Shown in pieces: positions 1-6,100 of a stretch of 6,100 nucleotides of DNA. Each line of letters starts with the position of its first letter. The first letter of the stretch is position 1. Position numbers and translations under genes: made by a program. The stretch is from a bacterium (lineage in GTDB: Bacteria; Coprothermobacterota; Coprothermobacteria; Coprothermobacterales; JAADFF01): NCBI GenBank assembly GCA_027063755.1, contig JAMORD010000120.1:1-6100 (forward strand), in the 5' to 3' direction. The notes under the pieces are model-generated. The model was not told the origin of the DNA and ran no database searches. It was given only the letters and a program-made list of their open reading frames with translations.

Positions 1-164
1 GAAAGGAATTAAAATTTGAGACAATTAAAGATGAAGATATGGTTGTTTTGGTTGATACTGGTAAGGCCAAGATAGATGTGTCGCCATCGGTAATAGTTGA
101 GGAACTTGTGAGAAGTAACCTGGCTGCAATTAGGGATACTGTTCTGAAGGGGGTAGTATCATGA
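1..164 (+). CDS. atpE: V/A-type ATPase subunit E, C-terminal fragment (5' end outside window)
   Basis: The only open frame reaching the left edge starts at base 3 and reads 53 codons to a TGA at 162-164. It encodes a beta-strand-like stretch (DMVVLVDTGKAKIDV) followed by a helix (VIVEELVRSNLAAIRDTVL). This is the layout of the globular C-terminal end of subunit E (NtpE), where a strand reading like G-x-V/I-V is followed by a helix of the LEARLERLREEL type. Subunit E is part of the peripheral stalk that holds the A3B3 head still against the membrane sector. The position directly upstream of subunit C, with an ATGA stop/start overlap, fits the usual E-C-F-A-B-D order. The tail is divergent: the usual asparagine-threonine-leucine-glutamate stretch is replaced by SPSVIVEE. 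The identification therefore rests on position as much as on sequence. The gene is cut by the window edge. Confidence 0.7.
   Translation, partial: KELKFETIKDEDMVVLVDTGKAKIDVSPSVIVEELVRSNLAAIRDTVLKGVVS
147..153 (+). promoter_or_regulatory. Ribosome binding site of subunit C
   Basis: AAGGGGG lies 7 bases before the ATG at 161, inside the last codons of subunit E. Together with the ATGA overlap it suggests that translation of C is coupled to that of E. Confidence 0.7.
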
Positions 165-958
165 TTGTGTGGAAGCACTATGAAAGGCTTCTTGGTGGCA
201 CGATTGCAGCCCGTTTAGGTGACATTCCAACGAAAGCTCAAGTTGTTCGCATGGCAGATGCAACATCATGGTCGGAGTTCATTTCCATGCTTAATGGAAT
301 AAAAGGATTTGCGTCTATTGAAGGTGATATCACTTTAAGTGATGTTGTTTCTCTTGCCAAACAGCATATTGCTGAAGAAATATCAGACTACTTTACTATT
401 GTTGATGATGAAAGGCCTATTGCACTGGCTCTGTTTCCCGATTGGTTTGTCAAAGATAAAGAAACACTTACTCTTGAGGATATGATAGATGCCACAGGTA
501 AACTGTGGAAGATTGTTCATTCGTTTGGTGACAGATATTTAGAAGCAGAATACGATGAGTGGTATAGATATCTGCTTCTATTTTTATACAAACGCGCCCA
601 TGCATATGGGTGGGATCTTGCAACTATGAGGCGCTTATTTGCCCCTATGTATATGGGAGACAAAATTTCTGTTCTTCTTGAGAGGGGTGAGGCTGATCCT
701 AAGCAAGTGGCCTCTGTTTTGGGACTTGCTCCAGACTTGGGAGATATGCCTACATTAGATTTTGAAGTGCTTGTAGATGAATATTTCTTGTTGAAACTTA
801 GTGGTCTTGCCATGACAAGTAATCCGCTGTATGAGATTATATTTTATTACAGAGCATTGAATACAGCTTATAGAAATATTCGTATCGTTGCAACGGGAAT
901 ATGGGGACACTTGTCAAGAGAAGAAATTGTAAAGAGGGTGCGTGAGGTCTATGTATAA
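161..958 (+). CDS. atpC: V/A-type ATPase subunit C (C/d family), short and divergent
   Basis: This 265-residue protein is the likely subunit C (NtpC, the bacterial counterpart of eukaryotic subunit d). It sits as a socket between the central shaft D-F and the rotor ring in the membrane. The best signature is the C-terminal helix pair at about residues 222-265: NPLYEIIFYY, then NIRIVATGIWGHLSREEI, then VKRVREVYV. This matches the family's closing pattern of asparagine-[IL]-R, a glycine turn, a helix starting with acidic residues, and terminal Tyr-Val. Residues 1-45 resemble the family N-terminus (a helix with ERLLGG, then a SWSEFISML helix). Family members I know of are about 320-350 residues, so some 60-80 residues of the usual three helical subdomains are missing or shrunk. 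The conserved Lys-Glu before the NIR motif is Arg-Ala here. The ATG overlaps the subunit E stop (ATGA), and AAGGGGG at 147-153 lies 7 bases upstream, so this start is firm. Confidence 0.85.
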   Translation: MIVWKHYERLLGGTIAARLGDIPTKAQVVRMADATSWSEFISMLNGIKGFASIEGDITLSDVVSLAKQHIAEEISDYFTIVDDERPIALALFPDWFVKDKETLTLEDMIDATGKLWKIVHSFGDRYLEAEYDEWYRYLLLFLYKRAHAYGWDLATMRRLFAPMYMGDKISVLLERGEADPKQVASVLGLAPDLGDMPTLDFEVLVDEYFLLKLSGLAMTSNPLYEIIFYYRALNTAYRNIRIVATGIWGHLSREEIVKRVREVYV

Positions 959-1247
959 GATAGCGGCCGTAGGAAATTTACCTCATATTAGGGCTTTAGC
1001 CCTTATAGGTGTAGAGTGGTTTGATGAAAATGATGAAGTTACCCAGAAAATTAGAGAAATTATCTCTAATAAGGAGTATGCCATATTAATAGTTTCTGAA
1101 GATGTGTATGTGAAGCACCAAGAACTCTTAGATAATGTGAAGAGACCAGAATTTTCTGTCGTTATTCTCGGTAAAGACGAGGAGAAGGCATCTAAGGTTC
1201 TTGAAAAGAAGATAGAACGTGCCCTTGGTATAAGGATTTTTGAATAG
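951..1247 (+). CDS. atpF: V/A-type ATPase subunit F
   Basis: This is a 98-residue central-stalk subunit F (NtpG in Enterococcus naming), which binds subunit D and rotates with it. It opens with MYKIAAVGN, the family's first beta-strand (consensus MYKIAVIGD). It continues with RALALIGVEWF, the helix/strand around the GVDVF-like motif, and then EYAILIVSEDVY, the counterpart of the DYAIIFITEE strand. It ends with a helix KVLEKKIERALGI and the last strand RIFE. The usual glycine-rich GSLG loop before the last helix is absent and replaced by GKDEEKASK. I chose the ATG at 951 because it gives the canonical N-terminus. An in-frame GTG at 942 would add three residues (MRS) and cannot be fully excluded. 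The ATG start overlaps the subunit C stop by 8 bases, so coupling to C is likely. Confidence 0.88.
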   Translation: MYKIAAVGNLPHIRALALIGVEWFDENDEVTQKIREIISNKEYAILIVSEDVYVKHQELLDNVKRPEFSVVILGKDEEKASKVLEKKIERALGIRIFE

Positions 1248-1250
1248 GGA

Positions 1251-1258
1251 AGGGGTGG
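1251..1258 (+). promoter_or_regulatory. Strong ribosome binding site of subunit A
   Basis: AGGGGTGG within a purine-rich run (about 1247-1258) ends 7 bases before the ATG at 1266. This is the only junction in the operon with a real spacer (18 bases after the F stop), so subunit A probably starts by independent initiation at a good site. Confidence 0.65.
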
Positions 1259-1265
1259 ATAGCAT

Positions 1266-3044
1266 ATGGCACAGGTTGTACGAGGAAAAGTAGCACGAGT
1301 AGCCGGTCCCCTCGTCGTGGCCAAAGAGATGCAAGGCGTAAAGATGTTTGAGGTTGTGCGTGTTGGTTCTCTTGGCCTGTTCGGTGAAGTTATTCGTATA
1401 GAGGGAGACAGGGCTTATATACAGGTGTACGAGGAAACTGGTGGCGTTAGACCTGGTGAAGAGGTGGTTGGTACAGGTGAGCTTCTCAGCGTTGAACTTG
1501 GTCCAGGTCTTATTAAGAATATTTACGACGGTATTCAGAGACCTCTGGAGGTTCTCTGGAAGATGGGCGGTTCCTTCCTTGTGAGAGGTGTAGAGGCGCC
1601 TTCACTTGATAGAAATACTAAATGGCATTTTGAGCCAAAGGTAAAAATAGGCGATGAGGTATCCGAAGGTGATATTCTTGGCGAAGTGCCTGAAACATCT
1701 ACTGTAATACACAAAATTATGGTTCCCCCAGGTATTCGTGGTAAGGTTATTGATATTAAGAGCGGTGATTTTACCATTGAAGAAGTAGTTGCAGTTATTG
1801 ATACTGGTAAGGAGAAAAAAGAGATAAAAATGTATCAGAAATGGCCTGTTCGTATGGGTAGACCATATCGCAAGAAAGTTGCCGCTTCGGAGCCAATGAT
1901 CACTGGACAGAGAACTATAGACACATTCTTCCCCATCGTTAAAGGTGGTACGGCAGCTGTTCCTGGTCCATTTGGTAGTGGTAAAACAGTTATCCAGCAT
2001 CAGCTTGCCCGTTGGTCTGATGCCGATGTTGTTGTCTACATCGGTTGTGGAGAGCGTGGAAACGAGATGACAGATGTTCTGATTGAATTTCCTGAGCTCA
2101 AAGACCCGAGAACTGGTGGTCCTCTTATGGATAGAACAGTGCTTATTGCTAATACGTCCAACATGCCAGTTGCCGCCCGTGAGGCATCAGTCTTCACGGG
2201 TATTGCCATAGCAGAGTATTTCAGAGATATGGGATACAATGTTGCATTGATGGCCGATTCTACATCAAGATGGGCTGAGGCCATGCGTGAAATTTCCGGT
2301 CGACTTGAAGAGATGCCCGGTGAGGAAGGTTATCCTGCATATCTTGCCTCAAGAATATCTTCATTCTATGAAAGGGCCGGGATGGTTGAGGCATTAGGTA
2401 GTCCTGAGAGAACTGGTTCTGTATCTGTTATCGGTGCTGTTTCACCACCTGGTGGTGACCTTTCTGATCCAGTTGTTCAGGCAACATTGCGTGAGGTTCG
2501 TGTATTCTGGTCTCTTGACCAGCAGCTTGCCTTTGCCCGTCACTTCCCAGCTATTCACTGGCTCAGAAGTTATTCTCTGTATGTTGACAGAGTAGGTGAA
2601 TGGGCCAAAGAACAGATTGCCCTTGACTGGGTTGATAACAGAAATGAGGCAATGAGAATACTCCAGCAGGAGTCTGAACTTCAAGAGCTTGTGCGTCTTG
2701 TCGGTTATGATGCTTTATCGCCACATGACCAGCTTTTATTGGAAACAGCAAGGTCTTTAAGAGAGGATTTCTTACAACAAGATGCTTTTGATGATATTGA
2801 TACATATTGTCCGCTTGAGAAGCAGTATCACATGCTTCGCAATGTCCTTCACTTCCATCACAAGGCCATAGAAGCTCTTGAGGCCGGTGTAGATGTTAAA
2901 GCAATTGTTACACTTCCTATACGTGAAAAAATTTCTCGTATGAGGTTTATTCCACCAGATAGGTTAGATGAAATCAAGGCTATTCACGATGAGATAGATG
3001 CATCATTTGAGACATTGATGAAGAAAGGTGGTGAGCAGGCATGA
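1266..3044 (+). CDS. atpA: V/A-type ATPase catalytic subunit A
   Basis: This 592-residue protein is the catalytic subunit A (NtpA, EC 7.1.2.2), which hydrolyses or makes ATP in the A3B3 head. The N-terminal beta-barrel covers about residues 1-75 ([13 protein letters not shown]). The bulge domain specific to A subunits follows at about 115-190 (PGIRGKV near 155-161). The Walker A P-loop GPFGSGKT is at 234-241 with Lys240. The catalytic glutamate lies in GCGERGNEM (Glu263). The Walker B strand [10 protein letters not shown] is at about 327-336, followed by SSFYERAG at 365-372 and the PPGGD turn at 394-398. A helical C-terminal domain ends the protein. All catalytic residues I can check are present, and the length is normal. 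There is no intein in or near the P-loop, a known insertion point in this family. The stop overlaps the subunit B start (ATGA), which suits the equal A:B stoichiometry. Confidence 0.98.
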   Translation: MAQVVRGKVARVAGPLVVAKEMQGVKMFEVVRVGSLGLFGEVIRIEGDRAYIQVYEETGGVRPGEEVVGTGELLSVELGPGLIKNIYDGIQRPLEVLWKMGGSFLVRGVEAPSLDRNTKWHFEPKVKIGDEVSEGDILGEVPETSTVIHKIMVPPGIRGKVIDIKSGDFTIEEVVAVIDTGKEKKEIKMYQKWPVRMGRPYRKKVAASEPMITGQRTIDTFFPIVKGGTAAVPGPFGSGKTVIQHQLARWSDADVVVYIGCGERGNEMTDVLIEFPELKDPRTGGPLMDRTVLIANTSNMPVAAREASVFTGIAIAEYFRDMGYNVALMADSTSRWAEAMREISGRLEEMPGEEGYPAYLASRISSFYERAGMVEALGSPERTGSVSVIGAVSPPGGDLSDPVVQATLREVRVFWSLDQQLAFARHFPAIHWLRSYSLYVDRVGEWAKEQIALDWVDNRNEAMRILQQESELQELVRLVGYDALSPHDQLLLETARSLREDFLQQDAFDDIDTYCPLEKQYHMLRNVLHFHHKAIEALEAGVDVKAIVTLPIREKISRMRFIPPDRLDEIKAIHDEIDASFETLMKKGGEQA

Positions 3045-4420
3045 TTAGGGAATACACCACCATATCTGAAATATCTGGTCCACTAGTGGTTGTACAAGGT
3101 GTATCTGATGCTGCTTATGGAGAACTTGTTGAGATAGAAGTTGGTGGACATACAAGATACGGTCAGGTATTGGAGACCTCTGAGGATTATGCAGTTGTTC
3201 AGGTTTTTGAGGGTACGCATGGTATAAACCTCACGGAAACAAAGGTTAGATTCTTGGGGAAAGGCCTGACATTTGGTGTGTCTCCTGAAATTCTTGGTCG
3301 TGTATTTGATGGTATTGGTAGACCTATAGATGGTAGTCCTGCTCCTGTTCCGGAAAAAGAGCTGGATATTAATGGTAGTCCTATCAACCCAACAGCAAGA
3401 GACTATCCTAACGAATTTATTCAGACGGGTGTTTCTGCCATTGACGGCATGAATACACTTGTTCGTGGTCAGAAACTGCCAATATTCTCCGGTTCCGGTC
3501 TTCCTCACCCTGAGCTGGCTGCCCAGATTGCCAGACAGGCAAGGGTTAGAGGTACCGGTGAAGATTTTGCTGTTGTCTTCGCTGCTATGGGTATTACCTT
3601 TGAAGAGGCCAACTTCTTCCTTGAAGACTTCAGAAAAAGGGGAACCCTTGACAGAACGGTTGTGTTTCTCAACCTTGCTAATGACCCAGCTATTGAACGT
3701 ATAGCTACCCCTCGTGTGGCCCTAACTGCTGCTGAGTATTTGGCATTTGATCTCGGTATGCATGTTCTTGTTATTCTTACTGATATGACTAACTACTGTG
3801 AGGCCTTGCGTGAAATCTCTGCTGCCCGTAAAGAGGTTCCCGGTCGTCGTGGTTATCCTGGTTACATGTATACCGACCTTGCCACCATATATGAGCGTGC
3901 AGGGCGTATTAAGGGTAAGAAAGGTTCTGTTACACAGATTCCGATACTTACCATGCCAGAAGATGATAGAACGCACCCTGTTCCAGACCTTACCGGTTAT
4001 ATCACCGAGGGTCAGATATTCCTTAGTCGTGACCTCCACAGAAGAGGTATTTATCCTCCAATAGATGTTCTTCAATCCCTGTCCCGTTTGATGCAGAAAG
4101 GTATTGGTAAGGGTAAGACGAGAGAGGATCACTCAGGTGTGGCGAATCAGCTATATGCAGCATATGCTAAGGGTAAAGAAGTTAGAGAACTTGCAGTTGT
4201 TCTTGGTGAATCATCTATCAGTGAACTAGATAGGAAATACATGGAGTTTGCAGATAGGTTTGAAAAAGAATTTATCAAACAGGGGCAGTTTGAAAACAGA
4301 ACCATTGAAGAGACCCTAGATATAGGTTGGAGGCTCCTTTCCATGCTTCCAAGAAGTGAGCTTAAGCGTATTAAGCTTGAAATGATTGAAAAATATATGC
4401 CAAAGAAGGCGGAGGAGTAA
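3041..4420 (+). CDS. atpB: V/A-type ATPase non-catalytic subunit B
   Basis: This 459-residue subunit B (NtpB) alternates with A in the head and supplies the arginine finger to the catalytic site. Visible landmarks are the N-terminal barrel ([10 protein letters not shown], about 12-21), [13 protein letters not shown] (86-98) and [18 protein letters not shown] (123-140). The degenerate nucleotide-loop region is [18 protein letters not shown] (150-167), which lacks a Walker lysine as expected of B. Further on are [19 protein letters not shown] (270-288) and the [19 protein letters not shown] block (304-322). The arginine-finger region VLQSLSRLM (343-351) carries Arg349. The Gln at 345 replaces the Pro normally found in the VLPSLSRL motif. 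The start overlaps the subunit A stop by four bases, and AAAGGTGG at 3024-3031 serves as ribosome site. The length is typical and the frame is intact. Confidence 0.98.
   Translation: MIREYTTISEISGPLVVVQGVSDAAYGELVEIEVGGHTRYGQVLETSEDYAVVQVFEGTHGINLTETKVRFLGKGLTFGVSPEILGRVFDGIGRPIDGSPAPVPEKELDINGSPINPTARDYPNEFIQTGVSAIDGMNTLVRGQKLPIFSGSGLPHPELAAQIARQARVRGTGEDFAVVFAAMGITFEEANFFLEDFRKRGTLDRTVVFLNLANDPAIERIATPRVALTAAEYLAFDLGMHVLVILTDMTNYCEALREISAARKEVPGRRGYPGYMYTDLATIYERAGRIKGKKGSVTQIPILTMPEDDRTHPVPDLTGYITEGQIFLSRDLHRRGIYPPIDVLQSLSRLMQKGIGKGKTREDHSGVANQLYAAYAKGKEVRELAVVLGESSISELDRKYMEFADRFEKEFIKQGQFENRTIEETLDIGWRLLSMLPRSELKRIKLEMIEKYMPKKAEE
4411..4417 (+). promoter_or_regulatory. Ribosome binding site of subunit D
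   Basis: GGAGGAG lies 6 bases before the ATG at 4424, inside the last codons of subunit B. It is a near-perfect Shine-Dalgarno site. Confidence 0.7.
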
Positions 4421-4423
4421 GCC

Positions 4424-5068
4424 ATGGCACTGACAAATGTGACTCCAAACCGAATGACCCTTCTACGTCTAAAGAGACGCTTGAAGATGGCCAAGAGGGG
4501 GCACAAACTTTTAAAAGATAAGTTAGAGGGTCTCCGTAAGGAATTTATGACATTGATTGATGAATATAAATCGTTAAAGGACCGTGTTACCAAACAAATG
4601 GAAACCATAGAAACATATATGGCTATGGCCGATGCTGCCTCATCCGATAAGGCTATAGAAAGAATGCGCACAGAAAGCAAGGTATCTCAAACTGTTGAGG
4701 CCTCTGTACGCTATGTTCTGTCTATTCCTATTCCGTCTTACAAACTGACGGAAAAAGAGATAAGCCTTGTATACCCAACACTATTTGTATCAAGTGATAT
4801 GGACCTTGCTCTCAGTGAATATGTGAAACTTTTAGAGGATATTATCAGATTAGCTGTTGTTGAAAAAGCACTCCGTATCTTGGCCGAAGAAATGGAGAAA
4901 ACAAAGAGAAGGGTCAATGCACTGGAATACACAATTATACCTCAGACAGAAGAGGCCATTAAGATGATAGAGCTCCGCCTTGACGAGATGGAAAGGAGCC
5001 ATATTGTAAGGCTTATGAAGATAAAAGAGACTCTTGCCAAAAAAGAAGGAGGGGTGCGTAGTGCTTAG
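4424..5068 (+). CDS. atpD: V/A-type ATPase subunit D (central shaft)
   Basis: This 214-residue subunit D (NtpD) forms the coiled-coil axle turning inside the A3B3 ring, the functional analogue of F-type gamma. The N-terminal helix carries the family signature NVTPNRMTLLRLKRRLKMA and then RGHKLLKDK (residues 5-33). A variable middle segment follows at about 68-125. The C-terminal helix has the second signature, KRRVNALEYTIIP followed by EEAIKMIELRLDEMER (160-191), and a basic tail. Both long helices needed for the antiparallel coiled coil are present, and the length matches the family. The ATG starts 3 bases after the subunit B stop with a strong ribosome site. The gene overlaps the following small gene by 8 bases. 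Confidence 0.97.
   Translation: MALTNVTPNRMTLLRLKRRLKMAKRGHKLLKDKLEGLRKEFMTLIDEYKSLKDRVTKQMETIETYMAMADAASSDKAIERMRTESKVSQTVEASVRYVLSIPIPSYKLTEKEISLVYPTLFVSSDMDLALSEYVKLLEDIIRLAVVEKALRILAEEMEKTKRRVNALEYTIIPQTEEAIKMIELRLDEMERSHIVRLMKIKETLAKKEGGVRSA
5046..5054 (+). promoter_or_regulatory. Ribosome binding site that fixes the GTG start of the small gene
   Basis: AAGGAGGGG lies 6 bases before the GTG at 5061, within the end of subunit D. Its strength and spacing favour GTG 5061 over the earlier in-frame TTG at 5034, which would place this purine run inside the coding sequence. Confidence 0.7.
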
Positions 5069-5357
5069 TTTAGAAGATGTTATTGCTTCTACGAAAAGGC
5101 TCAAGGCATTAGCCAAACAGGATACTCTCAAGTATCCTGAAGGTTCCGACGAATACAATGCCGCAAAGATTCGCCATAAGATGTACTCCGAATGGGTTGA
5201 TAGACTTGAAGAGGGAAAGGAACCTCTTGTTGACCTTGTTGAAGAGGTCAAAAAAGCCTATGCCGAGCTTAAGGAAAAAGAGCACCTATCTCTTGAGGAA
5301 AAAGCACGCAAAGAAGCTTTATACGAATTTCTCCTTATCAACGGTATAGAACTGTGA
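5061..5357 (+). CDS. Small charged helical protein of unknown function, last gene of the ATPase operon
   Basis: This is a 98-residue protein that I do not recognise. It starts at GTG 5061, overlaps the subunit D stop by 8 bases, and has an excellent ribosome site. It lies before the operon terminator, so it is almost certainly transcribed and translationally coupled with D. It is rich in Glu and Lys, has no Cys, no signal peptide and no membrane segment. It looks all-helical: LSLEDVIASTKRLKALAKQ (2-20), then a KYPEGSDEY loop (24-32), a helix containing KIRHKMYSEWVDRLEEG (36-52), a helix LVDLVEEVKKAYAELKEK (56-73), and a last helix LSLEEKARKEALYEFLL (76-92) ending in NGIEL. In Enterococcus hirae a small gene, ntpH, also follows ntpD, but I see no sequence basis for equating them. 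It may be a cytoplasmic assembly factor, stalk partner or regulator of the ATPase. That is inferred from position only. Confidence 0.85.
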   Translation: MLSLEDVIASTKRLKALAKQDTLKYPEGSDEYNAAKIRHKMYSEWVDRLEEGKEPLVDLVEEVKKAYAELKEKEHLSLEEKARKEALYEFLLINGIEL

Positions 5358-5381
5358 AACTATTGGGGGATTTTATCTTCG

Positions 5382-5411
5382 GGCGGGGCATGTGTCCCGC
5401 CTTTTATTTTT
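5382..5411 (+). terminator. Rho-independent terminator of the ATPase operon
   Basis: GGCGGGGC (5382-5389) pairs with GTCCCGCC (5394-5401), giving an 8-bp stem with one G-U pair and the loop ATGT. TTTTATTTTT follows directly at 5402-5411. It lies 24 bases after the last stop codon, which marks the end of the operon. Confidence 0.93.
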
Positions 5412-5614
5412 GGCAAATATTTACATCCATGCTTTTACCACATGCGTACTTGCTTCACACTGTTTCGTAAATGGTACATGACGCACCAAGATGTTATGTG
5501 TCGTTATTTCATCATTAGACCTATGCAAATAAGATACAGAATAGTTTTATTAAATATTTATAGCGATAGTTATAATTAACAGTATACAATCTGAAGTGAC
5601 TTGCTAATAAAACT
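5412..5614. other. AT-rich intergenic stretch without a supported gene
   Basis: Apart from tiny open frames of 13-15 codons without ribosome sites, no coding signal is visible on either strand. TATAAT at 5571-5576 on the + strand looks like a -10 box. The sequence at the 17-base spacing (TATTAA, 5548-5553) is a poor -35, so promoter activity is doubtful. A six-base inverted pair, ATTTAC (5419-5424) and GTAAAT (5467-5472), is too short and too far apart to call. Confidence 0.5.
5571..5576 (+). promoter_or_regulatory. Isolated -10-like TATAAT box (weak promoter candidate)
   Basis: This is a perfect TATAAT in AT-rich DNA with no convincing -35 element. Transcription from it would start near 5583 and run into the hairpins at 5615-5654, giving at most a short RNA. 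Chance occurrence in AT-rich DNA is a good alternative. Confidence 0.2.
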
Positions 5615-5654
5615 CTCCCTTTTTCAACAAGGGGGGAGCCTTTATAGGCTCCCC
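5602..5654 (-). terminator. Hairpin cluster, probable terminator of the - strand gene
   Basis: GGGGAGCC (5633-5640) and GGCTCCCC (5647-5654) form a perfect 8-bp stem with a 6-base loop, starting 28 bases past the - strand stop codon. Read on the - strand, it is followed by a second short hairpin (CCCTT at 5633-5629 with AAGGG at 5621-5617). After that comes AGAGTTTTATTAG, whose T-rich part is near 5604-5612. The two stems share about one base at their edges. The T run is not directly beside the strong stem, so this is a less classic terminator than the one at 5382. Position between convergent genes supports the role. Confidence 0.6.
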
Positions 5655-5681
5655 TAACTATAACTACTAAAATTTGTTTTA

Positions 5682-6100
5682 TTATTCGTGGCTTTCTTTT
5701 TCTGCTGTGACATAAGCCTCGTCGTCAAGGTAAAGGTCTCTTTCCCATTCTACTTTACCGTCAAATATTGGTTTAGGATCACCTATGAGTTCTACACGGT
5801 ACATGTTAGATGTATAGAAGTATGCATCGGGGAAATTAACCTTTACAGGTGCCTCTGTGTACACTCTGAAGTTGAGATCTTCTTTTACGATATCCTCGTT
5901 TTCAAGAGCATAGTCGCTGAATCTTCTGATGATATCTGTGATAACAAGATTCATGTCAAGCAGATTTCTCTGAATCTGATGCCACTTCTTACGGGAGGCC
6001 TCAATGTGTGTAAGACCAAAGTATCCTGCAGAGCCTTCACCTTTAAGACCCTGAATACATCTGGATAAGAACAGGCTGATCCCCTTGACTGTTTCAACAG
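5682..6100 (-). CDS. Unrecognised protein, C-terminal fragment (5' end outside window)
   Basis: The - strand is open from the right edge (first full codon 6098-6096) to TAA at 5684-5682, giving 138 residues. I do not recognise the family. The internal ATG at 5954 is not the start, because the frame continues 48 codons upstream without a stop. What can be seen is a helix-prone N-terminal part (VETVKGISLFLSR, then a glycine-rich KGEGSAGYFGL loop) and a long helix HIEASRKKWHQIQRNLLDM followed by VITDIIRRFSDYAL. A strand-rich segment comes next (NFRVYTEAPVKVNFPDAYFY, then YRVELIG), and the protein ends with an acidic tail (WERDLYLDDEAYVTAEKESHE minus a few residues). There is one Cys and no clear membrane segment. 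Codon use looks like that of the ATPase genes, with no sign of recent transfer. It is convergent with the ATPase operon and not part of it. Confidence 0.75.
   Translation of the reverse strand, partial: VETVKGISLFLSRCIQGLKGEGSAGYFGLTHIEASRKKWHQIQRNLLDMNLVITDIIRRFSDYALENEDIVKEDLNFRVYTEAPVKVNFPDAYFYTSNMYRVELIGDPKPIFDGKVEWERDLYLDDEAYVTAEKESHE

Noticed and set aside
942-950. GTG at 942 as the start of subunit F
   Set aside because: It would add MRS before the canonical MYKIA N-terminus. Its ribosome site GAGGG (934-938) is only 3 bases away. ATG 951 is preferred, though not proven.
983-1324. Open frame on the - strand over subunit F and the start of A
   Set aside because: Antisense shadow of two conserved genes, with low-quality composition and no ribosome site.
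1966-1990. Intein or insertion in the subunit A P-loop
   Set aside because: This is a known insertion point in some A subunits, so I checked it. The P-loop coding sequence is continuous and the protein has normal length.
4147-4680. Long - strand open frame (177 codons) over the B/D junction
   Set aside because: It lies antisense to two well-identified genes and its serine-rich translation is typical of a shadow frame.
5034-5060. TTG at 5034 as the start of the small last gene
   Set aside because: No good ribosome site precedes it, and it would bury the strong AAGGAGGGG site that fits GTG 5061.
5230-5251. Inverted repeat TTGACC / GGTCAA inside the small gene
   Set aside because: Six pairs around a 10-base centre, within coding sequence and not followed by a U tract. 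Probably chance from repeated Val-Asp/Glu codons.
5427-5508. Tiny + strand frames of 13 and 15 codons after the terminator
   Set aside because: No ribosome sites, no conserved pattern, and they lie beyond the operon terminator in AT-rich DNA.
5682-5954. Reading the - strand gene as a complete 90-residue protein starting at 5954
   Set aside because: The frame stays open for 48 more codons to the window edge with protein-like sequence, so the ATG at 5954 is internal.
5688-6068. + strand open frame of 126 codons opposite the right-hand gene
   Set aside because: Its translation is Cys/Phe/Val-rich and lacks protein-like pattern. The opposite - strand frame is open to the window edge and has balanced composition.

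Overview
The window holds the 3' part of a bacterial V/A-type (rotary) H+ or Na+ ATPase operon on the + strand, ended by a strong intrinsic terminator, facing the 3' end of an unrecognised gene on the - strand. The operon order is E (tail only) - C - F - A - B - D - small unknown gene. This is the E-C-F-A-B-D order of Thermus, clostridial and archaeal-type clusters. The shorter spirochaete/chlamydia layout has no C or F between E and A. Strong GGAGG-type Shine-Dalgarno sites, ATG/GTG starts, a U-tract terminator and bacterial-type A and B sequences point to an anaerobic or thermophilic bacterium of moderate GC rather than an archaeon. I cannot name the phylum from this window.

Layout: 1-164 is the C-terminal tail of subunit E. 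161-958 is a short, divergent subunit C. 951-1247 is subunit F. 1266-3044 is catalytic subunit A. 3041-4420 is non-catalytic subunit B. 4424-5068 is central-stalk subunit D. 5061-5357 is a 98-residue charged, probably all-helical protein that I do not recognise. 5358-5681 is a 324-base convergent intergenic region. It holds the operon terminator (5382-5411), an AT-rich stretch with an isolated TATAAT, and a second set of overlapping hairpins near 5615-5654. 5682-6100 is the C-terminal 138 codons of a - strand gene that runs off the window.

How the parts work together: A and B form the A3B3 catalytic ring. D and F form the rotating central shaft, C couples that shaft to the membrane ring, and E belongs to the peripheral stalk. 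The membrane subunits (I and K/L) are not in the window and presumably lie upstream, so the coupling ion and the physiological direction (synthesis or pumping) cannot be told. Stop/start overlaps at E/C, C/F, A/B and D/small gene, and a 3-base gap at B/D, suggest tight translational coupling. F to A is the only wider junction (18 bases) and carries its own strong ribosome site.

The main items worth a second look are the unknown gene translationally coupled to subunit D, the compact and divergent subunit C, divergent ends in E and F, a Pro-to-Gln change beside the arginine finger of subunit B, and alternative hairpins between the convergent genes. I found no mobile element, CRISPR array, tRNA or rRNA.
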